Assembly: GCF_000620165.1 (NCBI RefSeq)
Contig: NZ_JHVN01000006.1
Span: forward strand, 124,001 to 188,000
Direction: 5' to 3'
Source of the DNA: Anoxybacillus tepidamans PS2
GTDB lineage: Bacteria; Bacillota; Bacilli; Bacillales; Anoxybacillaceae
DNA: 64,000 bases
The number at the start of each line of letters is the position of its first letter. Position 1 is the stretch's first letter. A program made the position numbers and the translations under genes. Below, one piece after another: positions 38,355-45,013 of the stretch. A model generated the notes under the pieces. The model made no database searches. It was not told the DNA's origin and saw only the letters and a list, made by a program, of their open reading frames with translations.

Positions 38355-38622
38355 AGTCCATCAAGCCATTACCGCCCATTCTAACAAACAACACGCGCTC
38401 GTGAAGCAATTTTTACAACTTGATGCCAAACGAGAGCGCTATATTGAGGAAGCGGTGCACCATTGTCAAAATGGTCAGCCGTTTACGGTCGAGAACATTA
38501 ACGAAGTGACTAAACAAATCAATGAACTGGCGAGACAAGGAATTGTTCCGCAACGAAAATATGTGACGGTCGACATGGTGAAAGAATATGTGGAGCGCTT
38601 GAAAAAGAAAGGAGAGAAATAA
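38347..38622 (+). CDS. ypbS: YpbS, DUF2533 family protein
   Basis: 91 residues. MSEVHQAITAHSNKQH, RYIEEAVHHCQNGQPFTVENINEVT and LARQGIVPQRKYVT match the Bacillus YpbS/DUF2533 family as I remember it. Helical, cytosolic, function unknown. It follows the Cys-rich gene with an overlap, and its stop directly precedes the sulfurtransferase start. Confidence 0.85.
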   Translation: MSEVHQAITAHSNKQHALVKQFLQLDAKRERYIEEAVHHCQNGQPFTVENINEVTKQINELARQGIVPQRKYVTVDMVKEYVERLKKKGEK

Positions 38623-39459
38623 GTGAAATATATCGTTTCACAACAATGGCTGGCTAGTCGGCTTGATGATAGGAATGTCCGGGTGATTGATTGCCGTTTC
38701 TACATGGGAGATCCTTCTCGCGGCTTGCAAGAATACATACAAGACCATATTCCTGGCGCATTATATTTTGATTTGGAGAAAGATTTATCGGGGCCAGTTG
38801 GCGAACATGGGGGAAGGCATCCGTTGCCTCCATTTGATGAATTTGTCGAGAAATTATCGTCGGCAGGAATTGATCATCACACGACCGTTGTCGCTTACGA
38901 CGATCAAGATGGAGCGATGGCGGCTCGTTTCTGGTGGCTGCTTCGTTATGTAGGACATACGAATGTCTATGTGCTAGACGGTGGCTATAGAAAATGGAAA
39001 GAGGCAGGACATCCGACGACGGAAGAAGTCGCGTCGTTTGAAAAGCGTGCGTTCGTTCCAGCATTTCAGCCGTCTCTTCTGGCAACAACAGAGGATGTGA
39101 AACGAGCAAGCGAGCAATCAACCGCTGTTTTAATCGATTCGCGGGAGCAGAAGCGTTATTTGGGGATTGAAGAGCCGATCGATCGTGTGGCTGGGCACAT
39201 TCCAGGAGCGAAAAACTCGTTTTGGAAAGATGGATTGACGAATGAAGGATATTGGAAGCAGCCAATTGAACAAGAGCAACGTTTCGCTTCGCTTGCGAAA
39301 GACGAACCGATCATCGTTTATTGCGGATCGGGTGTCACTGCGTGTCCGAATGTGATCGCCTTATATGAAGCCGGGTATGAAAACGTGCGATTATATGTCG
39401 GCAGCTTTAGCGATTGGATTTCCTATCCGGATCACCCAATTGCCACAGGGGAAAATTAA
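38623..39459 (+). CDS. Two-domain rhodanese, thiosulfate/3-mercaptopyruvate sulfurtransferase
   Basis: 278 residues, two rhodanese domains. The N-terminal domain is inactive (Asp in the Cys position, VVAYDDQDGAMAARFWW). The C-terminal domain has catalytic Cys234 in CGSGVTACPN, the loop typical of 3-mercaptopyruvate sulfurtransferases. It transfers sulfur to acceptors such as cyanide or thiols. GTG 38623 starts right after the ypbS stop, with GGAGAG inside the ypbS end, so translation is coupled. Confidence 0.9.
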   Translation: MKYIVSQQWLASRLDDRNVRVIDCRFYMGDPSRGLQEYIQDHIPGALYFDLEKDLSGPVGEHGGRHPLPPFDEFVEKLSSAGIDHHTTVVAYDDQDGAMAARFWWLLRYVGHTNVYVLDGGYRKWKEAGHPTTEEVASFEKRAFVPAFQPSLLATTEDVKRASEQSTAVLIDSREQKRYLGIEEPIDRVAGHIPGAKNSFWKDGLTNEGYWKQPIEQEQRFASLAKDEPIIVYCGSGVTACPNVIALYEAGYENVRLYVGSFSDWISYPDHPIATGEN

Positions 39460-39461
39460 CA

Positions 39462-39490
39462 ACATATTATGTCAGCGGTTTATTGATACT
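39462..39490 (+). promoter_or_regulatory. Candidate sigma-G promoter
   Basis: ACATA (39462-39466), 17 bases, GATACTA (39484-39490), one mismatch from each sigma-G consensus element (GHATR and CATWHTA). It lies ahead of a small SASP-like gene. Confidence 0.5.
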
Positions 39491-39525
39491 ATATTTGCAC
39501 CCTTATCTTAAAAGGAGTGAGCAAA

Positions 39526-39666
39526 ATGGGCCGCACGAAATTAGGAAACGCCAATGCGCAACGCAATAACAATGCAAAACAAAAAAACGGATTTAACAAT
39601 GAATTTGCTTCTTATGCAGAAGTGGAAGCAAAAAAAATGAAAAACGACCATAAAAATATCCGCTAG
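39526..39666 (+). CDS. Small hydrophilic protein, possible gamma-type SASP relative
   Basis: 46 residues: MGRTKLGNANAQRNNNAKQKNG then FNNEFASYAEVEAKKMKND. The segments NAQ..N..KQ and F.xEFAS resemble one repeat of gamma-type small acid-soluble spore proteins (FGTEFASET), but it is shorter. AAAGGAG precedes ATG 39526, a sigma-G-like promoter lies upstream and a terminator follows. A spore storage or core protein is the best guess. It is too short for most ORF callers. Confidence 0.6.
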   Translation: MGRTKLGNANAQRNNNAKQKNGFNNEFASYAEVEAKKMKNDHKNIR

Positions 39667-39697
39667 AAAGGGCTTGTCGTCTGACAGCCCTTTTTCT
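39667..39697 (+). terminator. Terminator of the SASP-like gene
   Basis: AAGGGCTTGTC pairs with GACAGCCCTT (one bulge), followed by a T run. Confidence 0.8.
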
Positions 39698-39740
39698 TTT
39701 TTTTCTTTTATGGTTAAATGGTGAATGGGAGGGAAAAATC

Positions 39741-40259
39741 GTGAAAAAAATTATTGCTATCATTCTGCTGCTTGGACTCACTGGATACGGCATTTGGCAA
39801 GCGCTAGCCGCAGGACAGCAGCATAAAAAAGAAGAAGGGCTTGCCGTCGGCGATACTGCTTACGACTTTGCCTTACATACGCTAGACGGCAAGGAAATTC
39901 GCTTATCAAGCTTTCGGGGAAAGCCGGTCATTGTGAATTTCTGGGCGACGTGGTGCCCGCCGTGTCAAAAAGAAATGCCGGAAATGGAGAAATTTTATAA
40001 AAGTCATAAACAGGACATTGAATTACTCTCTGTTCATTTAACATCCCAAGACCGCCGCGAAAATTTGCAGCCGTTTATCAAACAATACGGATTAACGTTC
40101 CCAGTTGTAATGGACGAAAAAGGGAAAATTTTAAAGCTGTATCAAATTCAGACGATCCCGACCACCTATATTATCGACCGCGACGGCGTCATTCATAAAA
40201 AGGTCGTTGGACCGATGACTTATAAACAAATGAAAGATATCGCTGACTCTCTTCGGTAA
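39741..40259 (+). CDS. Membrane-anchored thiol-disulfide oxidoreductase (ResA/YneN-like)
   Basis: 172 residues. An N-terminal anchor helix (KKIIAIILLLGLTGYGIWQALA) then an extracellular TlpA/ResA thioredoxin fold. Active site W-C-P-P-C (Cys72, Cys75), VNFWATWC and the cis-Pro in TIPTTYII. It would reduce disulfides outside the membrane, as in cytochrome c maturation or spore formation. Position next to sspN-tlp-yneP-yneQ matches B. subtilis yneN. A terminator follows. Confidence 0.87.
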   Translation: MKKIIAIILLLGLTGYGIWQALAAGQQHKKEEGLAVGDTAYDFALHTLDGKEIRLSSFRGKPVIVNFWATWCPPCQKEMPEMEKFYKSHKQDIELLSVHLTSQDRRENLQPFIKQYGLTFPVVMDEKGKILKLYQIQTIPTTYIIDRDGVIHKKVVGPMTYKQMKDIADSLR

Positions 40260-40292
40260 GAAGTCCTTTCATTGAAAAGGGCTTCTTTTTAT
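40260..40292 (+). terminator. Terminator of the ResA-like gene
   Basis: GAAGTCCTTT pairs with AAAGGGCTTC, followed by TTTTTATTTTTT. Confidence 0.85.
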
Positions 40293-40368
40293 TTTTTGAA
40301 AATTTGTAATAAATTCCGCTTATTTTGGAAATTATTAAAATTAGAATAAGGATGAGGAGGAAGCATTG

Positions 40369-40500
40369 ATGAGAAAAAACCGAAAATTTACATTTGAGCA
40401 ATTGGTGTTGGAAAATAAGCGACAATTATTAAATGATGAAAAAGCAATGGAAGAAATTGAGAAGAAATTAGAGGATCGAATTTTGAGAAAAGCAGAATAA
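40369..40500 (+). CDS. FbpB-family small basic protein
   Basis: 43 residues, basic: MRKNRKFTFEQLVLENKRQLL then EKAMEEIEKKLEDRILRKAE. The pattern (R/K)xxTFExLVxxNxxxLLxD...IExxL matches the FbpB family, named for a B. subtilis Fur-regulated small protein linked to the FsrA RNA, though most relatives are uncharacterised. GAGGAGG precedes ATG 40369. I see no convincing Fur box. Located just before sspN. Confidence 0.75.
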   Translation: MRKNRKFTFEQLVLENKRQLLNDEKAMEEIEKKLEDRILRKAE

Positions 40501-40504
40501 CCCA

Positions 40505-40534
40505 TGCATAGAGGATATAAAACCGAACAGACTA
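40505..40534 (+). promoter_or_regulatory. Candidate sigma-G promoter of sspN
   Basis: TGCATA (40505-40510), 17 bases, CAGACTA (40528-40534), one mismatch from CATACTA. The transcript would start close to the SD, giving an unusually short leader. Confidence 0.5.
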
Positions 40535-40554
40535 GATGGTGAGGAGGCGAGGAT

Positions 40555-40698
40555 ATGAGCAACCCAAAAGGAAGCCGCAAACATTTCGTCCCGAACCATC
40601 TAGGTACGCAACCGCGTGCTGCTGGTGGAAATAAAGGGAAACAAATGCAAGATCAATCAGGCCAGCATGCTCAAGTAATTCAAACAAAGGGAGAATAA
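40555..40698 (+). CDS. sspN: Small acid-soluble spore protein N
   Basis: 47 residues: [31 protein letters not shown] and the C-terminal QVIQTKGE. These fit B. subtilis SspN closely (VPSHLGTKP..., IQTKGE). A minor spore core protein made in the forespore. GAGGAGG precedes ATG 40555. It is followed by tlp, its operon partner in B. subtilis. Confidence 0.92.
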   Translation: MSNPKGSRKHFVPNHLGTQPRAAGGNKGKQMQDQSGQHAQVIQTKGE

Positions 40699-40759
40699 TC
40701 ACTGTTAACATAATATAATTATTGGTATTTTATATCATTCGCATGAAGGAGGAAGGAAA

Positions 40760-40990
40760 ATGGCTTACCAGCGTCCAAATCCAGATGACCGTAGCGATAA
40801 TGTAGAAAAATTGCAGGATATGGTGCAAAACACGATTGAAAACATCGAGAAAGCGCACGAGACGATGCAATTTTCCTCACCGGAAGAGCGAGAGAAAATC
40901 GAAGCGAAAAATCAACGGCGTGAACAATCGATCGAAGCTATGCGTGAAGAAATTCGTGACGAAGCGGCCGCGCGCCAAAATGGACAATAA
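40760..40990 (+). CDS. tlp: Thioredoxin-like small spore protein Tlp
   Basis: 76 residues, charged and helical: PNPDDRSDNVEKLQDMVQNTIENIEKAHETM and AKNQRREQSIEAMREEIRDEA, the signature of the Tlp SASP family. Despite its name it has no CxxC and no thioredoxin activity is expected. Found in the spore core and expressed in the forespore with sspN in B. subtilis. SD AAGGAGGAAGG precedes ATG 40760. A terminator follows. Confidence 0.95.
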   Translation: MAYQRPNPDDRSDNVEKLQDMVQNTIENIEKAHETMQFSSPEEREKIEAKNQRREQSIEAMREEIRDEAAARQNGQ

Positions 40991-41000
40991 TAACTGTAAC

Positions 41001-41040
41001 AAGCGATCCGGCGAAAGACGGATCGCTTTACGTTTATTTT
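41001..41040 (+). terminator. Terminator of tlp
   Basis: AAGCGATCCG pairs with CGGATCGCTT, followed by a T-rich stretch. Confidence 0.8.
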
Positions 41041-41098
41041 GGGCTCATACCCGTTCGTATGGTAAAATAAAAAAAAACGAAAAGAATGGGGGAAAAAC

Positions 41099-41515
41099 AT
41101 GAAAATTGCCGAAAAACAAATCGAAGTACGTTATGCAGAAACAGATCAAATGGGCGTTGTTTACCACGCAAATTATCTCGTTTGGATGGAAATAGGCCGC
41201 ACCGAGCTCATTAAACAGCTTGGATTTCATTACGCGGATATGGAAAAGGAAGGGATTCTTTCGCCCGTCACTGATTTACAAATTTCTTATAAAAAACCGC
41301 TACGCTATGGGGAGGTTGCAACGGTCAAAACGTGGATCGACACATATGATGGCATCCGGGTTACATACGGTTATGAAATTTTGACACCGGACGGCGAGCT
41401 AGCGGCGGTCGGTAAGTCGCAGCACGTTTGCGTCAAACGCGAGTCATTTCGCCCGATTTTAATTCGCAAATACTTCCCTGACTGGCATGAAGCTTACGAA
41501 CGGGCAAAAAAGTAG
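41099..41515 (+). CDS. yneP: Acyl-CoA thioesterase YneP, 4HBT hotdog fold
   Basis: 138 residues. The 4-hydroxybenzoyl-CoA thioesterase signature is present: VRYAETDQMGVVYHANYLVWMEIGR, with the catalytic Asp in TDQMG. Probably hydrolyses an acyl-CoA or acyl-ACP; the substrate is unknown. First gene of a close group yneP-yneQ-hotdog protein. Same neighbours as in B. subtilis. Confidence 0.9.
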   Translation: MKIAEKQIEVRYAETDQMGVVYHANYLVWMEIGRTELIKQLGFHYADMEKEGILSPVTDLQISYKKPLRYGEVATVKTWIDTYDGIRVTYGYEILTPDGELAAVGKSQHVCVKRESFRPILIRKYFPDWHEAYERAKK

Positions 41516-41525
41516 GGCGATACAT

Positions 41526-41825
41526 ATGGCATTTGGCGTTCGAAAGAAGGAATTGGCAGAGTGGAAGAAGAAAGTTATAGATGGGGAAATCGCCTTTCTT
41601 ACCCACTTTTGGTATGATCCTCGCTTTCCGAACTATACAACCGTGACGAAAGTAGGATGCAGCGATCTTGAAAAATTGTTCGCATGGGGAGCGAAATATG
41701 CCCTTCGCCCTGAATGGGTCCATAAGCGTCACACATTTCCTCACTTTGATCTATTAGGAGACAAACAAAAAGAGATTTTACGAAGCGAAGGACTTATCGA
41801 TCATTTAGAACGATTTCAGTTGTAG
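41526..41825 (+). CDS. yneQ: YneQ-like protein of unknown function
   Basis: 99 residues. MAFGVRKKELAEWKKKVIDGEIAFLTHFWYDPRFPNYTTVTKVGC and KYALRPEWVHKRHTFPHFDLLGDKQ match Bacillus YneQ as I recall it. Soluble, no known domain; invariant His, Cys and aromatic residues suggest a real conserved fold. Starts eight bases after yneP ends (ATG 41526; the longer frame from 41487 overlaps yneP). Confidence 0.82.
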   Translation: MAFGVRKKELAEWKKKVIDGEIAFLTHFWYDPRFPNYTTVTKVGCSDLEKLFAWGAKYALRPEWVHKRHTFPHFDLLGDKQKEILRSEGLIDHLERFQL

Positions 41826-41843
41826 AGGGGAATGGAAAGAACA

Positions 41844-42239
41844 ATGAATGTTAAAGACATGGGCAAAGGTACGTTATTAGAAGCGCTCGGCATTGAAATT
41901 ACTGAACTGGGAGAGGGGCATGTGACCGCAACGATGCCGGTCGACCATCGCACGCATCAACCGTTCGGCCTTTTGCACGGAGGAGCGTCTGTCGCGCTTG
42001 CAGAAACGGTTGCAAGCATCGGGGCATATGCGCTGGTTGACCATGAAACTGAAAGCGTTGCCGGCCTTGAGATCAATGCTAACCACGTTCGTCCTGTTCA
42101 AAGCGGCGTTGTAACCGCTACAGGCACTGTGCTTCATCGCGGTAAAACGACGATGGTGTGGGATATTAAAATCGTCGATGAACAAAAGCGGCTCGTCTGC
42201 GTATCTCGCTGTACGATCGCGGTAATAAAAAAACGCTAG
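41844..42239 (+). CDS. PaaI/YuxO-type hotdog thioesterase
   Basis: About 131 residues. HQPFGLLHGGASVALAETVASIGAY is the PaaI/MenI-type catalytic segment (HGG, with Glu in AET). In B. subtilis YuxO hydrolyses 1,4-dihydroxy-2-naphthoyl-CoA in menaquinone synthesis; whether this is that enzyme or a phenylacetate-type paralogue is not decided by sequence alone. ATG 41844 follows GGAAAG; ATG 41832 is possible but abuts AGGGGA. It closes the yneP-yneQ operon before a strong terminator. Confidence 0.85.
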   Translation: MNVKDMGKGTLLEALGIEITELGEGHVTATMPVDHRTHQPFGLLHGGASVALAETVASIGAYALVDHETESVAGLEINANHVRPVQSGVVTATGTVLHRGKTTMVWDIKIVDEQKRLVCVSRCTIAVIKKR

Positions 42240-42265
42240 CTTCCCTCGGAAAGCTAGCGTTTTTT
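42227..42265. terminator. Bidirectional terminator
   Basis: AAAAAACGCTAGCTTCC pairs with GGAAAGCTAGCGTTTTTT. It lies between the convergent thioesterase and yneR genes. Confidence 0.92.
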
Positions 42266-42269
42266 GTCA

Positions 42270-42557
42270 TTATTCGAGCGAAAACACCGGTTCGTTTAAT
42301 TGTTCGTTAAATCGAACGATCAAATTATGTCCATCAAAATACCATGCATCGCTATCTTCAATAAAAAACGTAATTCCATCAACGGTCGTTTGTGCTTTTG
42401 GATCGGAAGGAGCTGCTTTTTCGATGCCAAGCGAAAAGCCCTTCTGTGCCGTGCTGCATCCACCGTACCGCGCAAAAAAACGAATAAAATCCCCTTCCTG
42501 CAAATTAAGTTCTTCTTTATACCAAGCAAGTGCTTTCGGTTGAATCGTAATTTCCAT
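42270..42557 (-). CDS. yneR: HesB/IscA-like protein YneR
   Basis: 95 residues. Fe-S biogenesis-type fold: MEITIQPKALAWYKEELNLQEGDFIRFFARYGGCSTAQKGFSLG. Only one Cys (GGCS) is kept; the C-terminal CxC of true A-type carriers is missing, as in B. subtilis YneR, so cluster delivery is doubtful. The ATG at 42557 follows AAGGAGGGTTCTTA; the upstream frame extension is not supported. Confidence 0.87.
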   Translation of the reverse strand: MEITIQPKALAWYKEELNLQEGDFIRFFARYGGCSTAQKGFSLGIEKAAPSDPKAQTTVDGITFFIEDSDAWYFDGHNLIVRFNEQLNEPVFSLE

Positions 42558-42620
42558 TAAGAACCCTCCTTGTTTTTTATTATAAAGCATTCCTCTCCGA
42601 AACGGCCAACATTTACTCAA

Positions 42621-42670
42621 AGAGCCACTGAAAGTTCCACGCTAAACAGAGTGTAGACTGGTACAGGTTC
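42621..42670. repeat. Degenerate IS200/IS605-like end, third element
   Basis: AGAGCCACTGAAAGTTCCAC, GCTAAACAGAGTGTAG, ACTGGTACAGGTTCAAAAG. It shares CTAAnCrnAGTGTAG and the closing AGGTTCA with the copies at 28727 and 31360, at similar spacing. The arms pair poorly. No transposon gene is nearby. Confidence 0.45.
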
Positions 42671-42738
42671 AAAAGATTGATTAAACAAGAGGACTATTAC
42701 ATAAAGTAAAGATACAAAGTTGAAGGAGGAATGAAGAA

Positions 42739-42876
42739 ATGAGCGAAAAACAGCCAAAATTTCCTTTAAGCTATGAATCGGATGGAATGATGGGAAAACC
42801 AGAAAAGAAACAGCCATCGTCAACAGCAAAAAATGAAAACAAAGACTTTTTTAACACAACGCAGGCAAGTGAATAA
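42739..42876 (+). CDS. Small hydrophilic protein of unknown function
   Basis: 45 residues: MSEKQPKFPLSYESDGMMGKPE then a K/S/N-rich tail ending TTQASE. AAGGAGG is well placed before ATG 42739 and a terminator overlaps the stop. CATAAAGTA (42700-42708) matches a sigma-K -10, but no -35 is at the right distance. The composition is spore-protein-like but I recognise no family. Confidence 0.6.
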   Translation: MSEKQPKFPLSYESDGMMGKPEKKQPSSTAKNENKDFFNTTQASE

Positions 42877-42906
42877 AGTAGCCATGAACGCGGCTACTTT
42901 TTTATT
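42875..42906 (+). terminator. Terminator of the small gene at 42739
   Basis: AAAGTAGCC pairs with GGCTACTTT, followed by T's; starts at the stop codon. Confidence 0.85.
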
Positions 42907-42987
42907 TAAAAAAACAAACAAATTTTTACTATACAAATGATTGTTTCAACGCTATTATTAATAAGGACAGAAATTTTTGGAGAAGGG

Positions 42988-43143
42988 GTGACGTTTTCGC
43001 GTATGAGTAGTCGAAGTTCAAACGAACCTGAACCGGAATACAGCGGGGAAGCATTGCCTTTTTCTTTTCGAATGAACGAGCTACTCACCATTCGAAAACG
43101 AGCTCCATTCGAAAGGAAAAAATCGCGACCTTCCTCGCTTTGA
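42988..43143 (+). CDS. Candidate leader ORF upstream of corA
   Basis: 51 codons from GTG 42988, with GGAG five bases upstream, to TGA 43141-43143. The product (MTFSRMSSRSSNEPEPEYSG to KKSRPSSL) is basic and low complexity, with no known domain. Its stop codon lies in the loop of a hairpin that masks the corA SD, so translating it could open the SD. This leader-peptide role is an inference; it may also be a chance frame. Confidence 0.4.
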   Translation: MTFSRMSSRSSNEPEPEYSGEALPFSFRMNELLTIRKRAPFERKKSRPSSL

Positions 43144-43154
43144 AAAGGAGGAAG
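43061..43154 (+). promoter_or_regulatory. Structured leader masking the corA ribosome binding site
   Basis: CTTCCTC-g-CTT (43130-43140) pairs with AAG-GAGGAAG (43145-43154) around a TGAA loop, hiding the SD AAGGAGG. Upstream, TTTTCGAATG can pair with either of two CATTCGAAA copies (near 43090 and 43108), each preceded by AACGAGCT. This gives mutually exclusive stems. No known magnesium riboswitch class fits. Confidence 0.45.
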
Positions 43155-43161
43155 TGTACGT

Positions 43162-44100
43162 ATGATGAAGATGTATTTGTCAAACGCAAACGGAAAAATT
43201 GAAGAGATCCATGAATTAAAAAACGGCTGTTGGATTAAACTCATAGCGCCGACGGAAGAAGAGATTCGCTATATTGCGAACCATTTGGATATCCCGATCG
43301 ATTCTATTAAAGACGCTCTCGACGATGAAGAGCGTTCGCGCGTTGAAAAAGAAGATAACCATGTGCTTATTATCGTTGATATCCCGATTATTACCCACGA
43401 TGAAGTCGATGGGCCTATTTATGAAACGATCCCGATCGGCATGATTATTACGAATACGTGCTTTATTACTGTTTGCCTTCAAGAAAATCCGATTTTCGAG
43501 GAGTTTGCAAACAACAAGATTAAAAATTTCTATACGTTTATGAAAACGCGCTTTGCATTGCAAATGCTTTATATGATTTCAACCTATTATTTGCGCTACT
43601 TAAAACAAATCAACCGCCGGACGAGCGAAATTGAAAAAGAGTTGCATCAATCGATGAAAAACCAAGAACTGTTCTCCTTGTTAAGCATGGAAAAAAGCTT
43701 AGTGTACTTTATGACGTCGCTAAAAGCGAACAACATTGTTATGGAGCGATTGATGCGCCTCAACTATTTGCGCATGTACGACGATGACCAAGAACTGCTT
43801 GAGGATGTCATCATTGAAAATAAGCAGGCGATTGAGATGGCGGAAGTGTATAGCAGCATTTTGAGCGGAATGATGGACGCTTTTGCCTCGGTCATTTCTA
43901 ACAACTTAAACATTGTCATGAAGTTTTTGACAGCTATTACCATTGTTATTTCGCTGCCAACGATGGTCGCGAGCTTCTATGGAATGAACGTGCCGATTCC
44001 GTATCAGCATTCTCCATATGCGTTTATGATCGCGATGCTATTGGCTGCTTTACTTTCAAGCATTACAGCGTTTGTTTTTTGGAAAAAACGATATTTTTAA
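43162..44100 (+). CDS. CorA-family magnesium/divalent cation transporter (YfjQ-like)
   Basis: 312 residues. A large cytosolic N-terminal alpha/beta domain, a long stalk helix, then two C-terminal transmembrane helices with the pore signature Y-G-M-N (about residue 275). The short loop after GMN carries no charged MPEL-type sequence (VPIPYQHSPY instead). CorA pentamers import Mg2+ and sometimes Co2+ or Ni2+. ATG 43162 or 43165 follows AAGGAGG, which lies in a hairpin. A terminator follows. Confidence 0.9.
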   Translation: MMKMYLSNANGKIEEIHELKNGCWIKLIAPTEEEIRYIANHLDIPIDSIKDALDDEERSRVEKEDNHVLIIVDIPIITHDEVDGPIYETIPIGMIITNTCFITVCLQENPIFEEFANNKIKNFYTFMKTRFALQMLYMISTYYLRYLKQINRRTSEIEKELHQSMKNQELFSLLSMEKSLVYFMTSLKANNIVMERLMRLNYLRMYDDDQELLEDVIIENKQAIEMAEVYSSILSGMMDAFASVISNNLNIVMKFLTAITIVISLPTMVASFYGMNVPIPYQHSPYAFMIAMLLAALLSSITAFVFWKKRYF

Positions 44101-44101
44101 C

Positions 44102-44137
44102 AAAAAACCGCCTTTCGCTCAAGAAGGCGGTTTTTTG
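44102..44137 (+). terminator. Terminator of the corA-family gene
   Basis: AAAAAACCGCCTT pairs with AAGGCGGTTTTTT. Confidence 0.9.
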
Positions 44138-44217
44138 TTATGATCAAGGCGAAGCTAGAGGTGATATCAACTGTATTGGGGATATGTCTGGTCAAGGATA
44201 GCGTATGAAGGAAAATA

Positions 44218-44254
44218 AGAAGGGCGATCCTGTCATTAAGAAAGCCCTTCTTTG
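44218..44254 (-). terminator. Terminator of the DUF502 gene
   Basis: AGAAGGGC pairs with GCCCTTCT on either strand; on the minus transcript it is followed by TATTTTCC. It overlaps the 3' end of the DUF502 gene. Confidence 0.6.
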
Positions 44255-44829
44255 TTTTTAGTTGCCGTCATTCCCCCAGAAAGAACAAATTTCATCGCAT
44301 CCTCTGGTTTAACATCTACTACCTCGATTTGCTCCTTTGGCACTAACACGGTGATGCCCGCCATTTGAAACGTTTGCGGAATGTAGACGGCTACATGGTT
44401 TTGCAATGAAGAAAAAAGATGTTCCACTTCTTCTGATGTAATAAAGCCGATGCATTTCATTCCGGTATGCGGCAATTCCACAAGTACAACTTTCGAAAAC
44501 GACCGTTTTTCTCCAATGAAGGAGGCCATCGTGTCTTTTAAGACGGAATAAACCGTTTTGATGAGCGGGATGCTTTCTAGCAACCGATCAATCAGCTTAA
44601 TGAGACGGCCGCTAATGTATTGCGTAGACAGCCAGCCTAAAACGGTAATTAAAATCACGGTGCAGGCAATGCCGATACCGGGTATGTATGTTTCATGAAG
44701 GTACGGCCGCAAATATCTTCCTAGCAGCCCGTCAAAAAATGTGAACACTTTGAAGAACACATAGAGTGCTAGAATAATCGGTACAATCGTCAACACACCA
44801 TTGATAAAATTTTTCGCCAAAAATTTCAT
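44236..44829 (-). CDS. DUF502 family membrane protein
   Basis: About 197 residues. Two transmembrane helices (NFINGVLTIVPIILALYVFF and IPGIGIACTVILITVLGWLS) then a cytosolic beta-rich tail with LLESIPLIKTVYSVLKD, VVLVELPHTGMKCIGFIT and VYIPQTFQMAGITVLVP, all DUF502 hallmarks. Function unknown in bacteria. The ATG at 44829 follows AAAGGATG; the first ORF codon is upstream of it. Confidence 0.87.
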   Translation of the reverse strand: MKFLAKNFINGVLTIVPIILALYVFFKVFTFFDGLLGRYLRPYLHETYIPGIGIACTVILITVLGWLSTQYISGRLIKLIDRLLESIPLIKTVYSVLKDTMASFIGEKRSFSKVVLVELPHTGMKCIGFITSEEVEHLFSSLQNHVAVYIPQTFQMAGITVLVPKEQIEVVDVKPEDAMKFVLSGGMTATKNKEGLS

Positions 44830-45013
44830 CACTCTACATCCTTTCATCTTCGTTCTTTATCACCTTATCAACTTTTCTTTAAAAATACAAGTTTATGAAA
44901 ATACGAACGTTATAAAATAAAAAATGCATAAAAGTTCGTGTTTATAGTTGACGATCCATCCAATCCTTGCTATAGTTACAAATGGAAAAAATGATATGTT
45001 GGGGGATTTTGTC

